Source of the DNA: an uncultured Candidatus Saccharibacteria bacterium
GTDB taxonomy: Bacteria > Patescibacteriota > Saccharimonadia > Saccharimonadales > Saccharimonadaceae
Assembly: GCA_938036625.1 (NCBI GenBank)
Contig: CALHQH010000037.1
Coordinates: 26,339 to 90,338 of the forward strand
Reading direction: 5' to 3'
DNA length: 64,000 nt
The notes beneath the pieces were generated by a model. The model did not search any database. It was not told the origin of the DNA and worked only from the letters and a program-made list of their open reading frames with translations. Below are positions 26,277 through 35,137 of this stretch, one piece after another (positions within the stretch are counted from its first letter, which is position 1; each line of letters opens with the position of its first letter). The translations under genes and the position numbers were made by a program.

Positions 26277-26825
26277 ATGACATCATATTACACAATAGCC
26301 CGCCTTCTCACCTATGATGACAGGCGTTTTGTCGGTATGGGGTGGGAGATTGATTGGCCATGGATTCATCAACCTGACAACCCGAAGAGTCCCTACCTGT
26401 CATTTGGTGATGCACGCTGCCCGTGGGCGATTGAGGTTGGTGTCTGTATCGCACCGCGCGATAAGTCAGTCCGTGAGAAGATGGACATCTCCCCTAATCA
26501 GGATGTTGGCGTGGGCACGACCGAGCCAGGGCGCTATATCCTCACGGTGTGTTCTCAGTCATTTTTGGATGATCCTGCTGGTGCAGAGTATTTTGATGGC
26601 GACCCAGTTAAACCACTAGTCATGCCCCAGCTTGACTTCGTCGAGATAGCGGAGTTTGTCGAGGCGAAGCTTGCAGCATACCGGCATGTCCCAACGGTCG
26701 ATGACCCATTCGGAACCGACAGAGAATTCTATGAAGCGACGAAAGACTGGCTGTACGACACCGAGTACGACGAGTGGACGGCTTATGAGGCGACGATTGC
26801 GTGCCCGGCGAGTATGCTGGAGTAG
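26277..26825 (+). CDS. hypothetical protein, 182 aa
   Basis: I do not recognise it. The protein is soluble, acidic and rich in Trp, Tyr and Pro (GMGWEIDWPWIHQP, DWLYDTEYDEWTAYE). It looks like a compact beta-rich fold without signal peptide or membrane segments. It is expressed from a complete leaderless promoter and lies divergent from the methyltransferase gene with only 94 nt between starts. Confidence 0.65.
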   Translation: MTSYYTIARLLTYDDRRFVGMGWEIDWPWIHQPDNPKSPYLSFGDARCPWAIEVGVCIAPRDKSVREKMDISPNQDVGVGTTEPGRYILTVCSQSFLDDPAGAEYFDGDPVKPLVMPQLDFVEIAEFVEAKLAAYRHVPTVDDPFGTDREFYEATKDWLYDTEYDEWTAYEATIACPASMLE

Positions 26826-26843
26826 CTGCAATCCGCTTCGTGG

Positions 26844-26860
26844 TATAATATACCCTAGCT
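26844..26860 (+). promoter_or_regulatory. promoter of the flippase-xseAB operon
   Basis: TATAAT at 26844-26849, 11 nt before ATG 26861. The leader would be only a few bases, with no Shine-Dalgarno. Confidence 0.5.
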
Positions 26861-27934
26861 ATGCAGAAATATATGAAAAAAATGAAACAGCTGTCCTTCC
26901 GCACCTGGCTGAGTATTATGACGTTTGTGCTGATCGCCTTGATTCTATTCTTGTCGCGGCACGAGCTTCTCCAGGCGTGGCACTTGCTACAGCAGGTCAA
27001 TATATGGGTGTTGATTGCCGTCTTCCCGGTGGCGGCGCTGGGGTACTTGGCAGCGGGTGAGATGATCTTCTCATATCTGCGGCAAAAGGGCTTCGTGCGC
27101 GATGTGAGCCCCTTTGCGTTGATGCGCTTGTCGCTGGAGCTGAACTTCGTCAACCATGCCTTTCCCAGTGGCGGCCTGAGCGGTATATCATACGCCAACT
27201 GGCGCCTGCGCAAATACGGCGTCTCGACGGGGCGGGCGACGATGGCCCAGATGGTGCGCTATGTCATGGGCTTTGTGGCGGTAGTATTGTTCTTGGCGGT
27301 AGCAGTGGTGATAGTGACGATCGATAGCGGCGTGAACCGCTGGATTATCTTGATGAGTGGGGGGCTGGTATTTTGCTTGACGATGATCACGCTACTGGGA
27401 GTATATTTGCTGACGAGCCAGCAGCGGCTCCACAAGGCAGCGCATCAGGTCACGCTGACAATCAACGGCCTAGCGCGGCGCATCCTGCGGCGCACAAAGC
27501 CAGTGATGGACGAAGCTGCGGTGCGGCGCTACTGCGACGACCTTCATACTGACTTCCTCGAGCTGCGGCGCGACAAGAAGCTGCTGTGGCAGCCCTTTGT
27601 CTGGAGTATTATCTTTACGATTATGGAAATCTTACCCTTCTGGATGACCTTCCAATCGCTGGGGGTATCGGTCAATCCAGCATCGATCCTGATCGCCTAT
27701 GGCGTGGCTACAACAATGGCGGTGGTGGTCGCTACCCCTGGTGGAGCTGGTGCATATGAGGCGGTCATGGTGGGGATCTTGGCACTCTCGGGTGTGAGTC
27801 AGGGCCAAGCCATCGCTGGGACGATGCTCTACCGCGTGATTGCCATCGTGACTACACTGGTGTTTGGCTATGCATTTTACCAACTAACCATCATGCGCTA
27901 TGGACGCGACAAACCTCCCACCGCTGAGCGTTAG
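26861..27934 (+). CDS. flippase-like integral membrane protein (LPG synthase TM / UPF0104 family)
   Basis: A polytopic protein of the family that includes the membrane part of lysylphosphatidylglycerol synthase. Its 357 residues give about seven to eight membrane segments; first ones lie near 14-34 and 46-66, last ones near 285-345. The family patterns NHAFPSGGLSG and TPGGAGAYEAV are present. Members are thought to move or modify lipids; the substrate here cannot be told. The C-terminal soluble lysyltransferase domain is absent. It overlaps xseA by 35 nt, so translation of the two is linked. Confidence 0.85.
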   Translation: MQKYMKKMKQLSFRTWLSIMTFVLIALILFLSRHELLQAWHLLQQVNIWVLIAVFPVAALGYLAAGEMIFSYLRQKGFVRDVSPFALMRLSLELNFVNHAFPSGGLSGISYANWRLRKYGVSTGRATMAQMVRYVMGFVAVVLFLAVAVVIVTIDSGVNRWIILMSGGLVFCLTMITLLGVYLLTSQQRLHKAAHQVTLTINGLARRILRRTKPVMDEAAVRRYCDDLHTDFLELRRDKKLLWQPFVWSIIFTIMEILPFWMTFQSLGVSVNPASILIAYGVATTMAVVVATPGGAGAYEAVMVGILALSGVSQGQAIAGTMLYRVIAIVTTLVFGYAFYQLTIMRYGRDKPPTAER

Positions 27935-29018
27935 CGATTTCCTCACCTGTGCGAGCGAGGTGTTGGAGGGGGCGTTTCCGGTACTGACGGTCGAGGGCGA
28001 GGTAGCCAGTATGGCGGTGCGCCAGGGGAAGTTTGTCTTTTTTGACCTCAAGGACGAGACAGGCAGCGTGAGCTGCTTTATGATGGTGTGGCAGCTCCGG
28101 GTGGCGCTCGAGGATGGCATGCAGGTAGCAGTGCAAGCCGTGCCCAAGCTCACGGCGCGCGGCAAATTCAGCCTGACCGTGCAGCAGGTGCGACCAGTCG
28201 GGCAGGGGAGCATTAAGAAAAACTTCGAGCTGCTGCGCCAGCGCCTTGGCGCGGAGGGGCTCTTTGCTCCAGAGCGCAAGCGACCAGTACCCGAGTGGCC
28301 CGAGCACATTGCTGTGGTGAGCAGCCCCCAGGCAGCGGGGTATGCCGACTTTATGACCATCATTGGCCAGCGCTGGGGCGGCATGCAGGTCGATGTCTAT
28401 GCAGTGCCAGTCCAGGGTGCTGGCGCGGCCGACCGGATCATCCGCGCCATTGAGCGCTGCAACCGCCAGGCAACCGTGCCGCAGGTGCTGGCGATTGTGC
28501 GCGGTGGTGGCAGCGCCGATGATTTGCAAGTCTTTAACGACGAAGCGCTGGTGCGGGCGATCGCTGCAAGCCGCGTGCCAACGGTGGTCGGGGTGGGGCA
28601 CGACACCGATGAGACGTTGGCCGACCTCGCCGCTGACGTTCGGGCTGTGACGCCAACCAACGCTGCTCAGCTCATCACACCTGATGCCATGGCAGTGCAA
28701 GCGCGACTAGCCGAACAGTTACAGGCAATGAAGCGAACGATTATTGCCACAGCAGATGATGAGCTAGTATCGGTGCAGCATCAACTGGCCGAAGCTCGGG
28801 CAAGGCTAGCCAGGCGGCAGCAGGCACTTGAGCAGCAATGCGCAGCGCTGCAGGCCCGGCTCCGGCTGTATAACCCCACAGCGACCTTGGCGCGTGGCTA
28901 TGCCCTGGTGCGCGGCCAAGCCGCCGTCGGCCAGGCGATCACCATCGAGCGATATAGCGATATGATAACAGCGGAGGTAACCCATGTCGAACGCAAAACA
29001 ACCACCAAAATCAGCTAA
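27900..29018 (+). CDS. xseA: exodeoxyribonuclease VII large subunit
   Basis: Catalytic subunit of the single-strand DNA exonuclease used in repair. The N-terminal OB-fold (LTVEGEVASMAVRQGKFVFFDLKD in context), the AVVSSPQAAGYADF segment, the RGGGSADDLQVFND core and the GVGHDTDETLADLAAD motif are all present. The C-terminal coiled coil is shorter than in E. coli (372 residues versus about 450), with the final TLARGYALVR box kept. xseB follows and overlaps by 35 nt. Confidence 0.95.
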   Translation: MDATNLPPLSVSDFLTCASEVLEGAFPVLTVEGEVASMAVRQGKFVFFDLKDETGSVSCFMMVWQLRVALEDGMQVAVQAVPKLTARGKFSLTVQQVRPVGQGSIKKNFELLRQRLGAEGLFAPERKRPVPEWPEHIAVVSSPQAAGYADFMTIIGQRWGGMQVDVYAVPVQGAGAADRIIRAIERCNRQATVPQVLAIVRGGGSADDLQVFNDEALVRAIAASRVPTVVGVGHDTDETLADLAADVRAVTPTNAAQLITPDAMAVQARLAEQLQAMKRTIIATADDELVSVQHQLAEARARLARRQQALEQQCAALQARLRLYNPTATLARGYALVRGQAAVGQAITIERYSDMITAEVTHVERKTTTKIS

Positions 29019-29400
29019 AACAACCACCACGCCCAATGCCAGCACTCGGCGCACGTCATCAGCTACTCGAGCCAAGCGCACCACCCTCAGCGATGACGAC
29101 CAGCTGGCGATGGCCCTCGCAGCAGAGGGAATCACGCCGGATTATAGTCAGACCAGCAGTGTATCGGCCGCCTCATCAGCGCCGCAGCCTGACCAGCAGA
29201 GCAACGCAGATAACCCTTCACTGCGTGAGCAAATGGAGCAGTTGGAAGAAATCTTGGCGTGGTTTGACAGTGATGAGTTTGAGCTCGAGGCGGCGGTAGA
29301 ACGCTACCAACAGGCTGCACGCGTTGCCGAGCAGATCGACCAACGCTTGACAGAGATCAAAAACAAAGTAACCATCATCACAGAGGACGCAGCCGCCTGA
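28984..29400 (+). CDS. xseB: exodeoxyribonuclease VII small subunit with an N-terminal extension
   Basis: Small subunit that binds along the XseA coiled coil. The conserved part is the C-terminal 60 residues (LREQMEQLEEILAWF then LEAAVERYQQAARVAEQID). The first 75 residues are a basic Thr/Ser/Pro/Ala-rich extension not usual for the 60-80-residue XseB family. The gene overlaps xseA at its start and the next gene at its stop (TGATG). Confidence 0.88.
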   Translation: MSNAKQPPKSAKTTTTPNASTRRTSSATRAKRTTLSDDDQLAMALAAEGITPDYSQTSSVSAASSAPQPDQQSNADNPSLREQMEQLEEILAWFDSDEFELEAAVERYQQAARVAEQIDQRLTEIKNKVTIITEDAAA

Positions 29401-29909
29401 TGATGTGGTGGGCACTCCTCGTCATCATCCTGCTGTTTTGCGTGACGGCGCTGACGGGCGCGCCCTATGTGCCATCGCACCACCGCGATGTGCAGCAGGC
29501 GCTGACCAAGCTCTATAGCCTCGGGCCGGAGGATTGCTTAGTGGATATGGGCTCGGGCGATGGCGTTGTCTTAAAGATTGCTCGCCAGCAAGGGGCTTGG
29601 GCCTTTGGCGTGGAGCTCAACCCACTCCTCGTCCTGCTCTCGCGCTGGCGTTTGCGTGGCGATGCCAAGGCTATGGTAGTGTGCGGCAATCTCTATCGCA
29701 CGAACTTTCCCGCTGGCACTACAGTCATTTACACTTTTGGTGACTCGCGCGACATCGCTCGGATGGCTGCCCATGTGCAGCAGCAAGCCACCCACCTCGG
29801 CACAGACCTATGGTTCATCTCCTACGCCTTTGCCGTGCCTGGCTGGACACCAGTGCGCGAGCAAGGTGCGCACAAGCTGTACCGGGTGCGAGCAGAGCGC
29901 GATACATAA
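29400..29909 (+). CDS. membrane-anchored class I SAM-dependent methyltransferase-like protein, 169 aa
   Basis: A single hydrophobic N-terminal segment (about residues 3-20) is followed by a short SAM-binding Rossmann domain: VDMGSGDGVVLKIARQQG is motif I and FGVELNPLLVLLSRW follows as the acidic strand/helix. The domain is short and lacks a clear substrate region. Related small proteins are found in mitochondria and bacteria (lysine methyltransferase-like), but the target is unknown here. The start overlaps the xseB stop by one base, which indicates operon expression. Confidence 0.75.
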   Translation: MMWWALLVIILLFCVTALTGAPYVPSHHRDVQQALTKLYSLGPEDCLVDMGSGDGVVLKIARQQGAWAFGVELNPLLVLLSRWRLRGDAKAMVVCGNLYRTNFPAGTTVIYTFGDSRDIARMAAHVQQQATHLGTDLWFISYAFAVPGWTPVREQGAHKLYRVRAERDT

Positions 29910-29915
29910 GCTCTG

Positions 29916-30461
29916 CTAGTCCTCGCTTGATGGATGTATCACAGGTAGCCACAGGGTGCTGGCTGGCTTGAGTGAGTCGATCATCGTAGTAATATCTGCT
30001 TGCTCAATACGGCGAGGAAAGTACAGCTCGAGATAGGTGGTGCCTCGATTAAGCTCAACATGAGTGGTGAGCATCTCGTCGGCATGGTGATAGCATAAGC
30101 GGTAGGTTTGCTTGTGCGGCGTCTCGACCCAGCGACAAGAGGCTATGCGAGGATCTTTGGTGAGGCCGCCACCTGCCGATGCATGCTGGCCTGGCCACTG
30201 CGTAATACCATAGTACCAGCCATCTTTTGCCCGGAAGTTCTGCGTCGTGCGAATAAATGTACCATTATTGCGCTCGTCCTTGATAAGGCGCCGCTGGGCA
30301 AGCGTCCCGCTGGCTGGCAGATAGGACGGCTCGAAGTGGGTGAAGTCGATTCGCGTCGCTCGCCAGTGATACACCCCATAGCCAAGTATGCCCAAGAGGA
30401 GCACAGCGATGATGGCAAGGCTAATACTGCGTGGTGTTGTGGGGAGACGGAGCTGCTTCAT
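29916..30461 (-). CDS. hypothetical membrane-anchored protein, 181 aa
   Basis: I do not recognise the family. A basic N-terminus and one membrane segment (about residues 13-33, LAIIAVLLLGILGYGVYHW) lead to an outer domain of about 145 residues with a disulfide-capable pair of cysteines (ASCRW and RLCYH). The start at 30461 is preferred; a TATTCA hexamer lies 7 nt upstream on the minus strand, and an in-frame ATG at 30497 lacks support. It is convergent with the xseAB operon and divergent from the gene at 30548. Confidence 0.6.
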   Translation of the reverse strand: MKQLRLPTTPRSISLAIIAVLLLGILGYGVYHWRATRIDFTHFEPSYLPASGTLAQRRLIKDERNNGTFIRTTQNFRAKDGWYYGITQWPGQHASAGGGLTKDPRIASCRWVETPHKQTYRLCYHHADEMLTTHVELNRGTTYLELYFPRRIEQADITTMIDSLKPASTLWLPVIHPSSED

Positions 30462-30535
30462 ATATTTATGAATAGCACATAGTGCCAATAATGGCAAATC
30501 CTTATCCCGCTCTTGTCTATCGCCCCAGGCATAAG

Positions 30536-30547
30536 TATAATAGGGAT
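30536..30547 (+). promoter_or_regulatory. leaderless promoter
   Basis: TATAAT 30536-30541, 6 nt (AGGGAT), ATG 30548. It sets the start against three upstream in-frame ATGs. Confidence 0.7.
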
Positions 30548-31213
30548 ATGACGAAGCAATCTTACAAACGACGAAGTTTTCTTAGTGGCAGCACCTTTGC
30601 CATTATCGGGCTGGCACTGCTGGTGGTGCTCTTTGGTGGGTTTTCGGCCTGGGCCTACACCAACTATACCGAGGCCAAGAGCAACCTCGATAGCAAAATT
30701 ACCGCAGCGCAAGCTGAGGCCAAGAAGACGCAAGCAGACGAAGACGAGAAGAAATTTGCCGAGCGCGAGAAGCAGCCGATGCTGCAGTTCGTTGGGCCAG
30801 ATGACTATGGCCGCCTGACCTTCGACTACCCCAAGACCTGGAGTGCCTACCAAGCCACCGATGTGAGCGAGGGTGGTGGCAAGACGTATGAGGCGTACCT
30901 CAACCCCCGTGTGGTGCCACCAGTGACAGACACGCAGAAGATTGCCATTCGGATTAGCATCGAGCAAAAGATCTACGACAAAGCGGTCGCCGACTACGAC
31001 AGCCAAATCAAAAAAGGCGAGCTGAAGTCGAGCGCCTGGAGCAATGACAAAGGCCTGACGGGCACGCGCCTGGAAGGGAACTTTAGCAAAGATATCCGCG
31101 GCACCGCAGTGGTGATCAAGATGCGCGACCGGACGCTCACGGTGCGGACGGATGCCGACGTGTTTAATAACGACTACGAAGCCCTGATAAAAACCATTAA
31201 ATTTAACGAATAA
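30548..31213 (+). CDS. hypothetical membrane-anchored protein, 221 aa
   Basis: Not recognised as a named family. A basic N-terminus (MTKQSYKRRSF), one membrane segment (about 16-38), a 45-residue charged helix likely to be a coiled-coil stalk, and an outer beta-rich domain beginning GRLTFDYPKTWSAYQ. The domain resembles small PsbP/lipoprotein-like sensing folds that start with a YP..W pattern, a loose similarity only. It is monocistronic from a leaderless promoter. Confidence 0.65.
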   Translation: MTKQSYKRRSFLSGSTFAIIGLALLVVLFGGFSAWAYTNYTEAKSNLDSKITAAQAEAKKTQADEDEKKFAEREKQPMLQFVGPDDYGRLTFDYPKTWSAYQATDVSEGGGKTYEAYLNPRVVPPVTDTQKIAIRISIEQKIYDKAVADYDSQIKKGELKSSAWSNDKGLTGTRLEGNFSKDIRGTAVVIKMRDRTLTVRTDADVFNNDYEALIKTIKFNE

Positions 31214-31254
31214 ATATAGAACATTGCGACGATCTGTGCTACAATGCAGCTGGT

Positions 31255-31992
31255 ATGAGCACGGAGGGGAATGCGGTTATGATGAGCGGCGCTTCCTGGG
31301 GGGAGGCGTCGCTCTTTGTTGCGGCGGCACACGACCTCAAGTCGCCACTGGCGCTGCTGCGGCAATTGGCGCTGAGCTTGGAGGCTGGGGGCCTGTCGCC
31401 TGTCGAGGTGGCCGAGCTAGCCCGGCGGATGGCACTAACCAGCGAGCGGGCCTTGCGCCTCACCACCGACTTAACGCAGTCCACCCGCCTCCACGAGGAA
31501 TTATTTGGCACCGAGCCGCTCAACTTGGCGTTGGTAGCGCGCGACGTCGTGGCCGAGCTGCAGCCACTCTACGCCGCCAAGGGGCGGCGCCTAGCGGTGC
31601 ACGTGCCGCGACGGGCAGTGGTAGGTCTTGGCAACCGCGACCTTCTGCGGCGCATCCTGTGCAACTTCGCCGACAATGCACTCCACTACAGTGGCGAAGG
31701 CGATGCACCCGTGGTGGTGCGACTCTCCCGGCGAGCTGGCGGCCAGGTAATCCGCCTAGCGGTGCGCGACTATGGCCCAGCTATTGCGCCATCACTCTGG
31801 CGGCAATTGGAACAGCGCCTTGGTGTCAGCGCACAGCCATTGCACAGCCGGCCAGGCAGCAGTGGCCTAGGGCTCTACATTGCGGGGCAATTTGCCAGCG
31901 CGATGGAGACGCAGATTGGGGCAGTGCGGCACCGCGATGGCGCCACCTTCTACATCGATCTCCAGGCGGTGTATCAACAGAGGTTATTATGA
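31255..31992 (+). CDS. cytoplasmic sensor-less histidine kinase, 245 aa
   Basis: A two-component kinase reduced to its core. The H-box is AAHDLKSPLALLRQL with phospho-accepting His26, followed by the N-box NFADNALHYS, a G1-like RDYGP and the G2-box GSSGLGLYIA. There is no membrane segment, PAS or HAMP domain, so the signal must come through another protein or dimerisation. The gene overlaps the response regulator gene by 4 nt (ATGA), which forms a cognate pair. TACAAT lies 9 nt before the ATG. Confidence 0.9.
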   Translation: MSTEGNAVMMSGASWGEASLFVAAAHDLKSPLALLRQLALSLEAGGLSPVEVAELARRMALTSERALRLTTDLTQSTRLHEELFGTEPLNLALVARDVVAELQPLYAAKGRRLAVHVPRRAVVGLGNRDLLRRILCNFADNALHYSGEGDAPVVVRLSRRAGGQVIRLAVRDYGPAIAPSLWRQLEQRLGVSAQPLHSRPGSSGLGLYIAGQFASAMETQIGAVRHRDGATFYIDLQAVYQQRLL

Positions 31993-32381
31993 CGCAATCG
32001 CCACCGCGGGTGTTGGTCATCGACGATGATCAATGGTTTGCTGAGCTGCAGCTTGCGGCAGTGCAGCGGGCTGGTATGGTGCCTGTCTATGCGGCCGATG
32101 TGCTGGCTGGCATGGCAGCGCTCGACGAGGCACTCCCAGCAGTGATCATCCTCGATATGTTCATGCCAGGGGGTAATGGCCTGGTGCTGCTCCACGAACT
32201 GCAATCGTATAGCGACACAGCGCGCATCCCCATTATCATCTGTAGTAATAATGCGAGCGACATGACGCTAGCCGATCTTGCGCCCTACGGTGTGGTGGCC
32301 TTGCTGGACAAAACAACGATGCATCCGAGCGACGTGACGAACTTACTATGCAGGTATATCCCAAGCGAGGTAGCGACATGA
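31989..32381 (+). CDS. response regulator receiver protein, 130 aa
   Basis: Single receiver domain with VIDDDQ (acidic pocket), Asp56 in IILDMFMPGGNGL, Ser in ICSNN and Lys in LLDKT. There is no DNA-binding or enzymatic output domain. It is coupled by ATGA overlaps to the kinase before it and to recO after it, so the three genes are one transcript. Confidence 0.9.
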   Translation: MTQSPPRVLVIDDDQWFAELQLAAVQRAGMVPVYAADVLAGMAALDEALPAVIILDMFMPGGNGLVLLHELQSYSDTARIPIIICSNNASDMTLADLAPYGVVALLDKTTMHPSDVTNLLCRYIPSEVAT

Positions 32382-33052
32382 GTATGCAGCGCACCACAGC
32401 GATCGTCCTGCGCCGCACCAACTATGGCGAGGCCGACCGCGTGCTGCAATTGCTCACGCCAGAGGGGCAGCGAGCAGTAATCGCCAAGGGTGTCCGGCGC
32501 GAAAAGAGCCGACTAGCTGGGGCGGTTGAGCTCTTTGCGATCAGCGATGTCGTCATCCGCCAGGGGCGCAGTGAGCTGGGCGTGCTAACACAGGCCCGCC
32601 TGACGAAGTATTATCAGACAATCGTGGCCGATTACGATCGCCTACAAGCTGGCTATGCCGCCATCCAACTGGTGACACAAGCTAGTCGCATGCTAGACGA
32701 GCCAGCGTGGTATGAGGTGCTGCGCTTGGTGTATGAGGGGCTCAATCAGCCTAGCGTACCCGTCATGCTTACTCAAGCCTGGCTAGCCATCCACTATGCA
32801 GCGCTGCAGGGCTACGAGCTTAACCTGCTGCGCGACGTTGTAGGCCAGCCCCTCCAGCCCGAGCGGCGATATATGTATGACGGGTCAGAACGTGGCCTGC
32901 GCCTCAGCGACCAAGGCGACATTACCGCAGCGCACATCAAGCTGCTCCGCCTGCTCGCTACACGTCCACCCACAGTGGTATCACAGGTCGGTGGTGTGCT
33001 AGCCATCCTGCCCGAGTGCTGGCTGGTGGCACGGCAGCATGCTGGGGTGTAA
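32378..33052 (+). CDS. recO: DNA repair protein RecO
   Basis: Recombination mediator that loads RecA together with RecR. The 224-residue protein starts with the OB-fold (TTAIVLRRTNYGEADRVLQL, GVRREKSRLAGAVELF in context) and continues with the helical domain. The zinc-binding cysteines seen in some RecO proteins are absent. The start ATG 32378 overlaps the response regulator stop (ATGA). Position in a two-component operon is unusual. Confidence 0.9.
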   Translation: MSMQRTTAIVLRRTNYGEADRVLQLLTPEGQRAVIAKGVRREKSRLAGAVELFAISDVVIRQGRSELGVLTQARLTKYYQTIVADYDRLQAGYAAIQLVTQASRMLDEPAWYEVLRLVYEGLNQPSVPVMLTQAWLAIHYAALQGYELNLLRDVVGQPLQPERRYMYDGSERGLRLSDQGDITAAHIKLLRLLATRPPTVVSQVGGVLAILPECWLVARQHAGV

Positions 33053-33308
33053 TGCTATAGCCTGAACCTTAAATCCTTCCTGTCGCCCCATAGCAGCTCA
33101 CCGCACCGAAAATGTTCCGGCCAGATTATGCACAGCACTCTTCCGTCTGTTTGATCGCTGGCCTCCATATATTTTCTTGTTTTGTAAGTTGCTTGGGGGT
33201 AGAGCGTGAGGTTATTGAGATGGAGGTATCAATGCCATGCTTGGCCATAAGACACACTCTACTTTAGGAAAATGCTATAATAATACCAAAGAACCAATCA
33301 TGAAGCTG

Positions 33309-33325
33309 CCGCGTTGCCAACGCGG
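33309..33325 (+). repeat. hairpin next to the glyS ribosome site
   Basis: CCGCGTT-GCC-AACGCGG, a seven-base-pair stem whose last bases run into the GGAGAAAGGA ribosome site of glyS. It could limit access of ribosomes. Confidence 0.4.
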
Positions 33326-33338
33326 AGAAAGGACGCGT

Positions 33339-35048
33339 GTGAGTAGCGCAACGAGTAATGTAACAATGGAAGCAATTATTAGCCTGTGCAAGCGCCGAGG
33401 CTTTATTTACCAGGGGTCGGATGTCTATGGCGGTCTTTCTGGCACCTGGGATTATGGTCCGCTGGGTGTGCAGCTGAAGCGTAATATCATGAATTTGTGG
33501 TGGCGCAGGTTTGTTGACGAGCGCGACGACATGTATGGTGTGGATGCGGCGATTTTAATGAATCAGAAAGTCTGGCAGGCGAGTGGGCATGTGGATACCT
33601 TTTCTGATCCGCTAATTGAATGTTCTCATTGTAGGATGCGTTTTCGTTTTGATAAGCTTATCGATACTGAACACTATGCTCAAGCTATTAATTACTGTGA
33701 TGAGATCGTCAAAGCTGATGATGAACAAAATATGGAAAAGATAGATGAGCTAAAGAGCGCATTTACGGATTATTATAGAAATAGCTCGTACAACTTTGAA
33801 TACATTAAGGACCTATTCTATGGTCTTGTAAATGAAGTAAAGACTGACATAACAATCAATGATCGTTTGCGCGCCCTCCTTAAAGAGGCAAGAAAATACA
33901 CTGGAAACTTTGCACAGTTTTATGTAAACGATTTAACTGAGCTAAAATGTCCAAATTGTGGTTCGGAAAAAAAATGGGGAAATCCTTTCCAGTTTAATAT
34001 GATGTTTAGCACTATTGTTGGCGCAAAGTGGGGTATGGCCGAAACCATAGATAATGGAGGCTATATAACAGCTGAGTTTAGGTCATTTGATAAAAATGGC
34101 GAGCAAACTATGCAGGATACACCTTTGACGAAGACTGATCAGATTAATGGGCTAATGTATTTTGATAAGGGAGCAAAAACGTATCTCCGCCCAGAGACCG
34201 CCCAAGGTATCTTCACTAATTTCAAAAACGTCGTCGACAGTTTTTACCCGAACCTACCGTTTGGTATCGCTCAGCAGGGCAAGGCCTTCCGCAACGAAAT
34301 CGCGCCGCGCGACTTTGTCTTCCGCAGCCGCGAGTTTGAGCAGATGGAGATTGAATACTTTGTGGATCCGGAGCATTGGCAGGAGGCGTTTGATGAGCTG
34401 CTGGCGGCGACACATGTATTTTTGGCAGAATTGGGCTTGAAACCAGAGCACATCCACGAGCTGGACGTGCCGGCGGAGGATCGGGCGCACTACAGCAAAA
34501 AGACGATCGACATTGAGTATGATTATCCAATTGGCCGCGAGGAGCTGATGGGCATTGCGTATCGCACCGACTTTGACCTGATGAACATCCAACGCGCCAG
34601 CGGCAAGAGCATGGAGTACACCGTCAAAGGGACGAACACAAAATTTGTGCCGCATGTCATCGAGCCGTCGTTTGGTGTCGAGCGGGCGCTGATGGCGGTG
34701 CTGGCCAGTAGCTACCGCGAGGACGAGCAAAACGGCGAAAAGCGGGTGTATTTGGCGCTGCCAGAGCATTTGGCGCCAGTCAAATTTGCCGTTTCACCGC
34801 TGCTGAAAAACAAGCCAGAATTGGTGGAAAAAGCCCGTGATGTCTACGCCAGCCTCGCCAAAGCCAACCCCGGCCGGGTGATGTGGGACGACAACGGCAA
34901 CATCGGCAAACGCTACCGCCGCCAGGATGAAATCGGCACGCCGTACTGCGTGGTGATCGACTTCCAGACGCTCGAGGACGGCACCGTCACCGTCCGCGAG
35001 CGAGATACGACGGAGCAGAGGCGGGTTGTCGTCGATAAGCTAGTATAG
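33339..35048 (+). CDS. glyS: glycyl-tRNA synthetase, alpha2 type
   Basis: Class II synthetase that charges tRNA-Gly. The 569-residue protein has ISLCKRRGFIYQGSDVYGG and WDYGPLG near the start, four cysteines of a zinc ribbon (CSHC and CPNC), motif 2 FRNEIAPRDFVFRSREFEQ in context, motif 3 EPSFGVERALMAV, and the C-terminal anticodon-binding domain (LAPVKFAVSPLL). The GTG start at 33339 has GGAGAAAGGA 5 nt upstream; ATG 33366 is the alternative. The segment of about 33590-34190, which includes the zinc region, is much more AT-rich than the rest of the gene. Confidence 0.95.
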   Translation: MSSATSNVTMEAIISLCKRRGFIYQGSDVYGGLSGTWDYGPLGVQLKRNIMNLWWRRFVDERDDMYGVDAAILMNQKVWQASGHVDTFSDPLIECSHCRMRFRFDKLIDTEHYAQAINYCDEIVKADDEQNMEKIDELKSAFTDYYRNSSYNFEYIKDLFYGLVNEVKTDITINDRLRALLKEARKYTGNFAQFYVNDLTELKCPNCGSEKKWGNPFQFNMMFSTIVGAKWGMAETIDNGGYITAEFRSFDKNGEQTMQDTPLTKTDQINGLMYFDKGAKTYLRPETAQGIFTNFKNVVDSFYPNLPFGIAQQGKAFRNEIAPRDFVFRSREFEQMEIEYFVDPEHWQEAFDELLAATHVFLAELGLKPEHIHELDVPAEDRAHYSKKTIDIEYDYPIGREELMGIAYRTDFDLMNIQRASGKSMEYTVKGTNTKFVPHVIEPSFGVERALMAVLASSYREDEQNGEKRVYLALPEHLAPVKFAVSPLLKNKPELVEKARDVYASLAKANPGRVMWDDNGNIGKRYRRQDEIGTPYCVVIDFQTLEDGTVTVRERDTTEQRRVVVDKLV

Positions 35049-35137
35049 CGGTAGTACGTCCGCTTATTGCCGAAACACTACAATTGCAATATACTATGCA
35101 AAAACGGTAATTGAATTATACACAGAAGGAGCGACCG

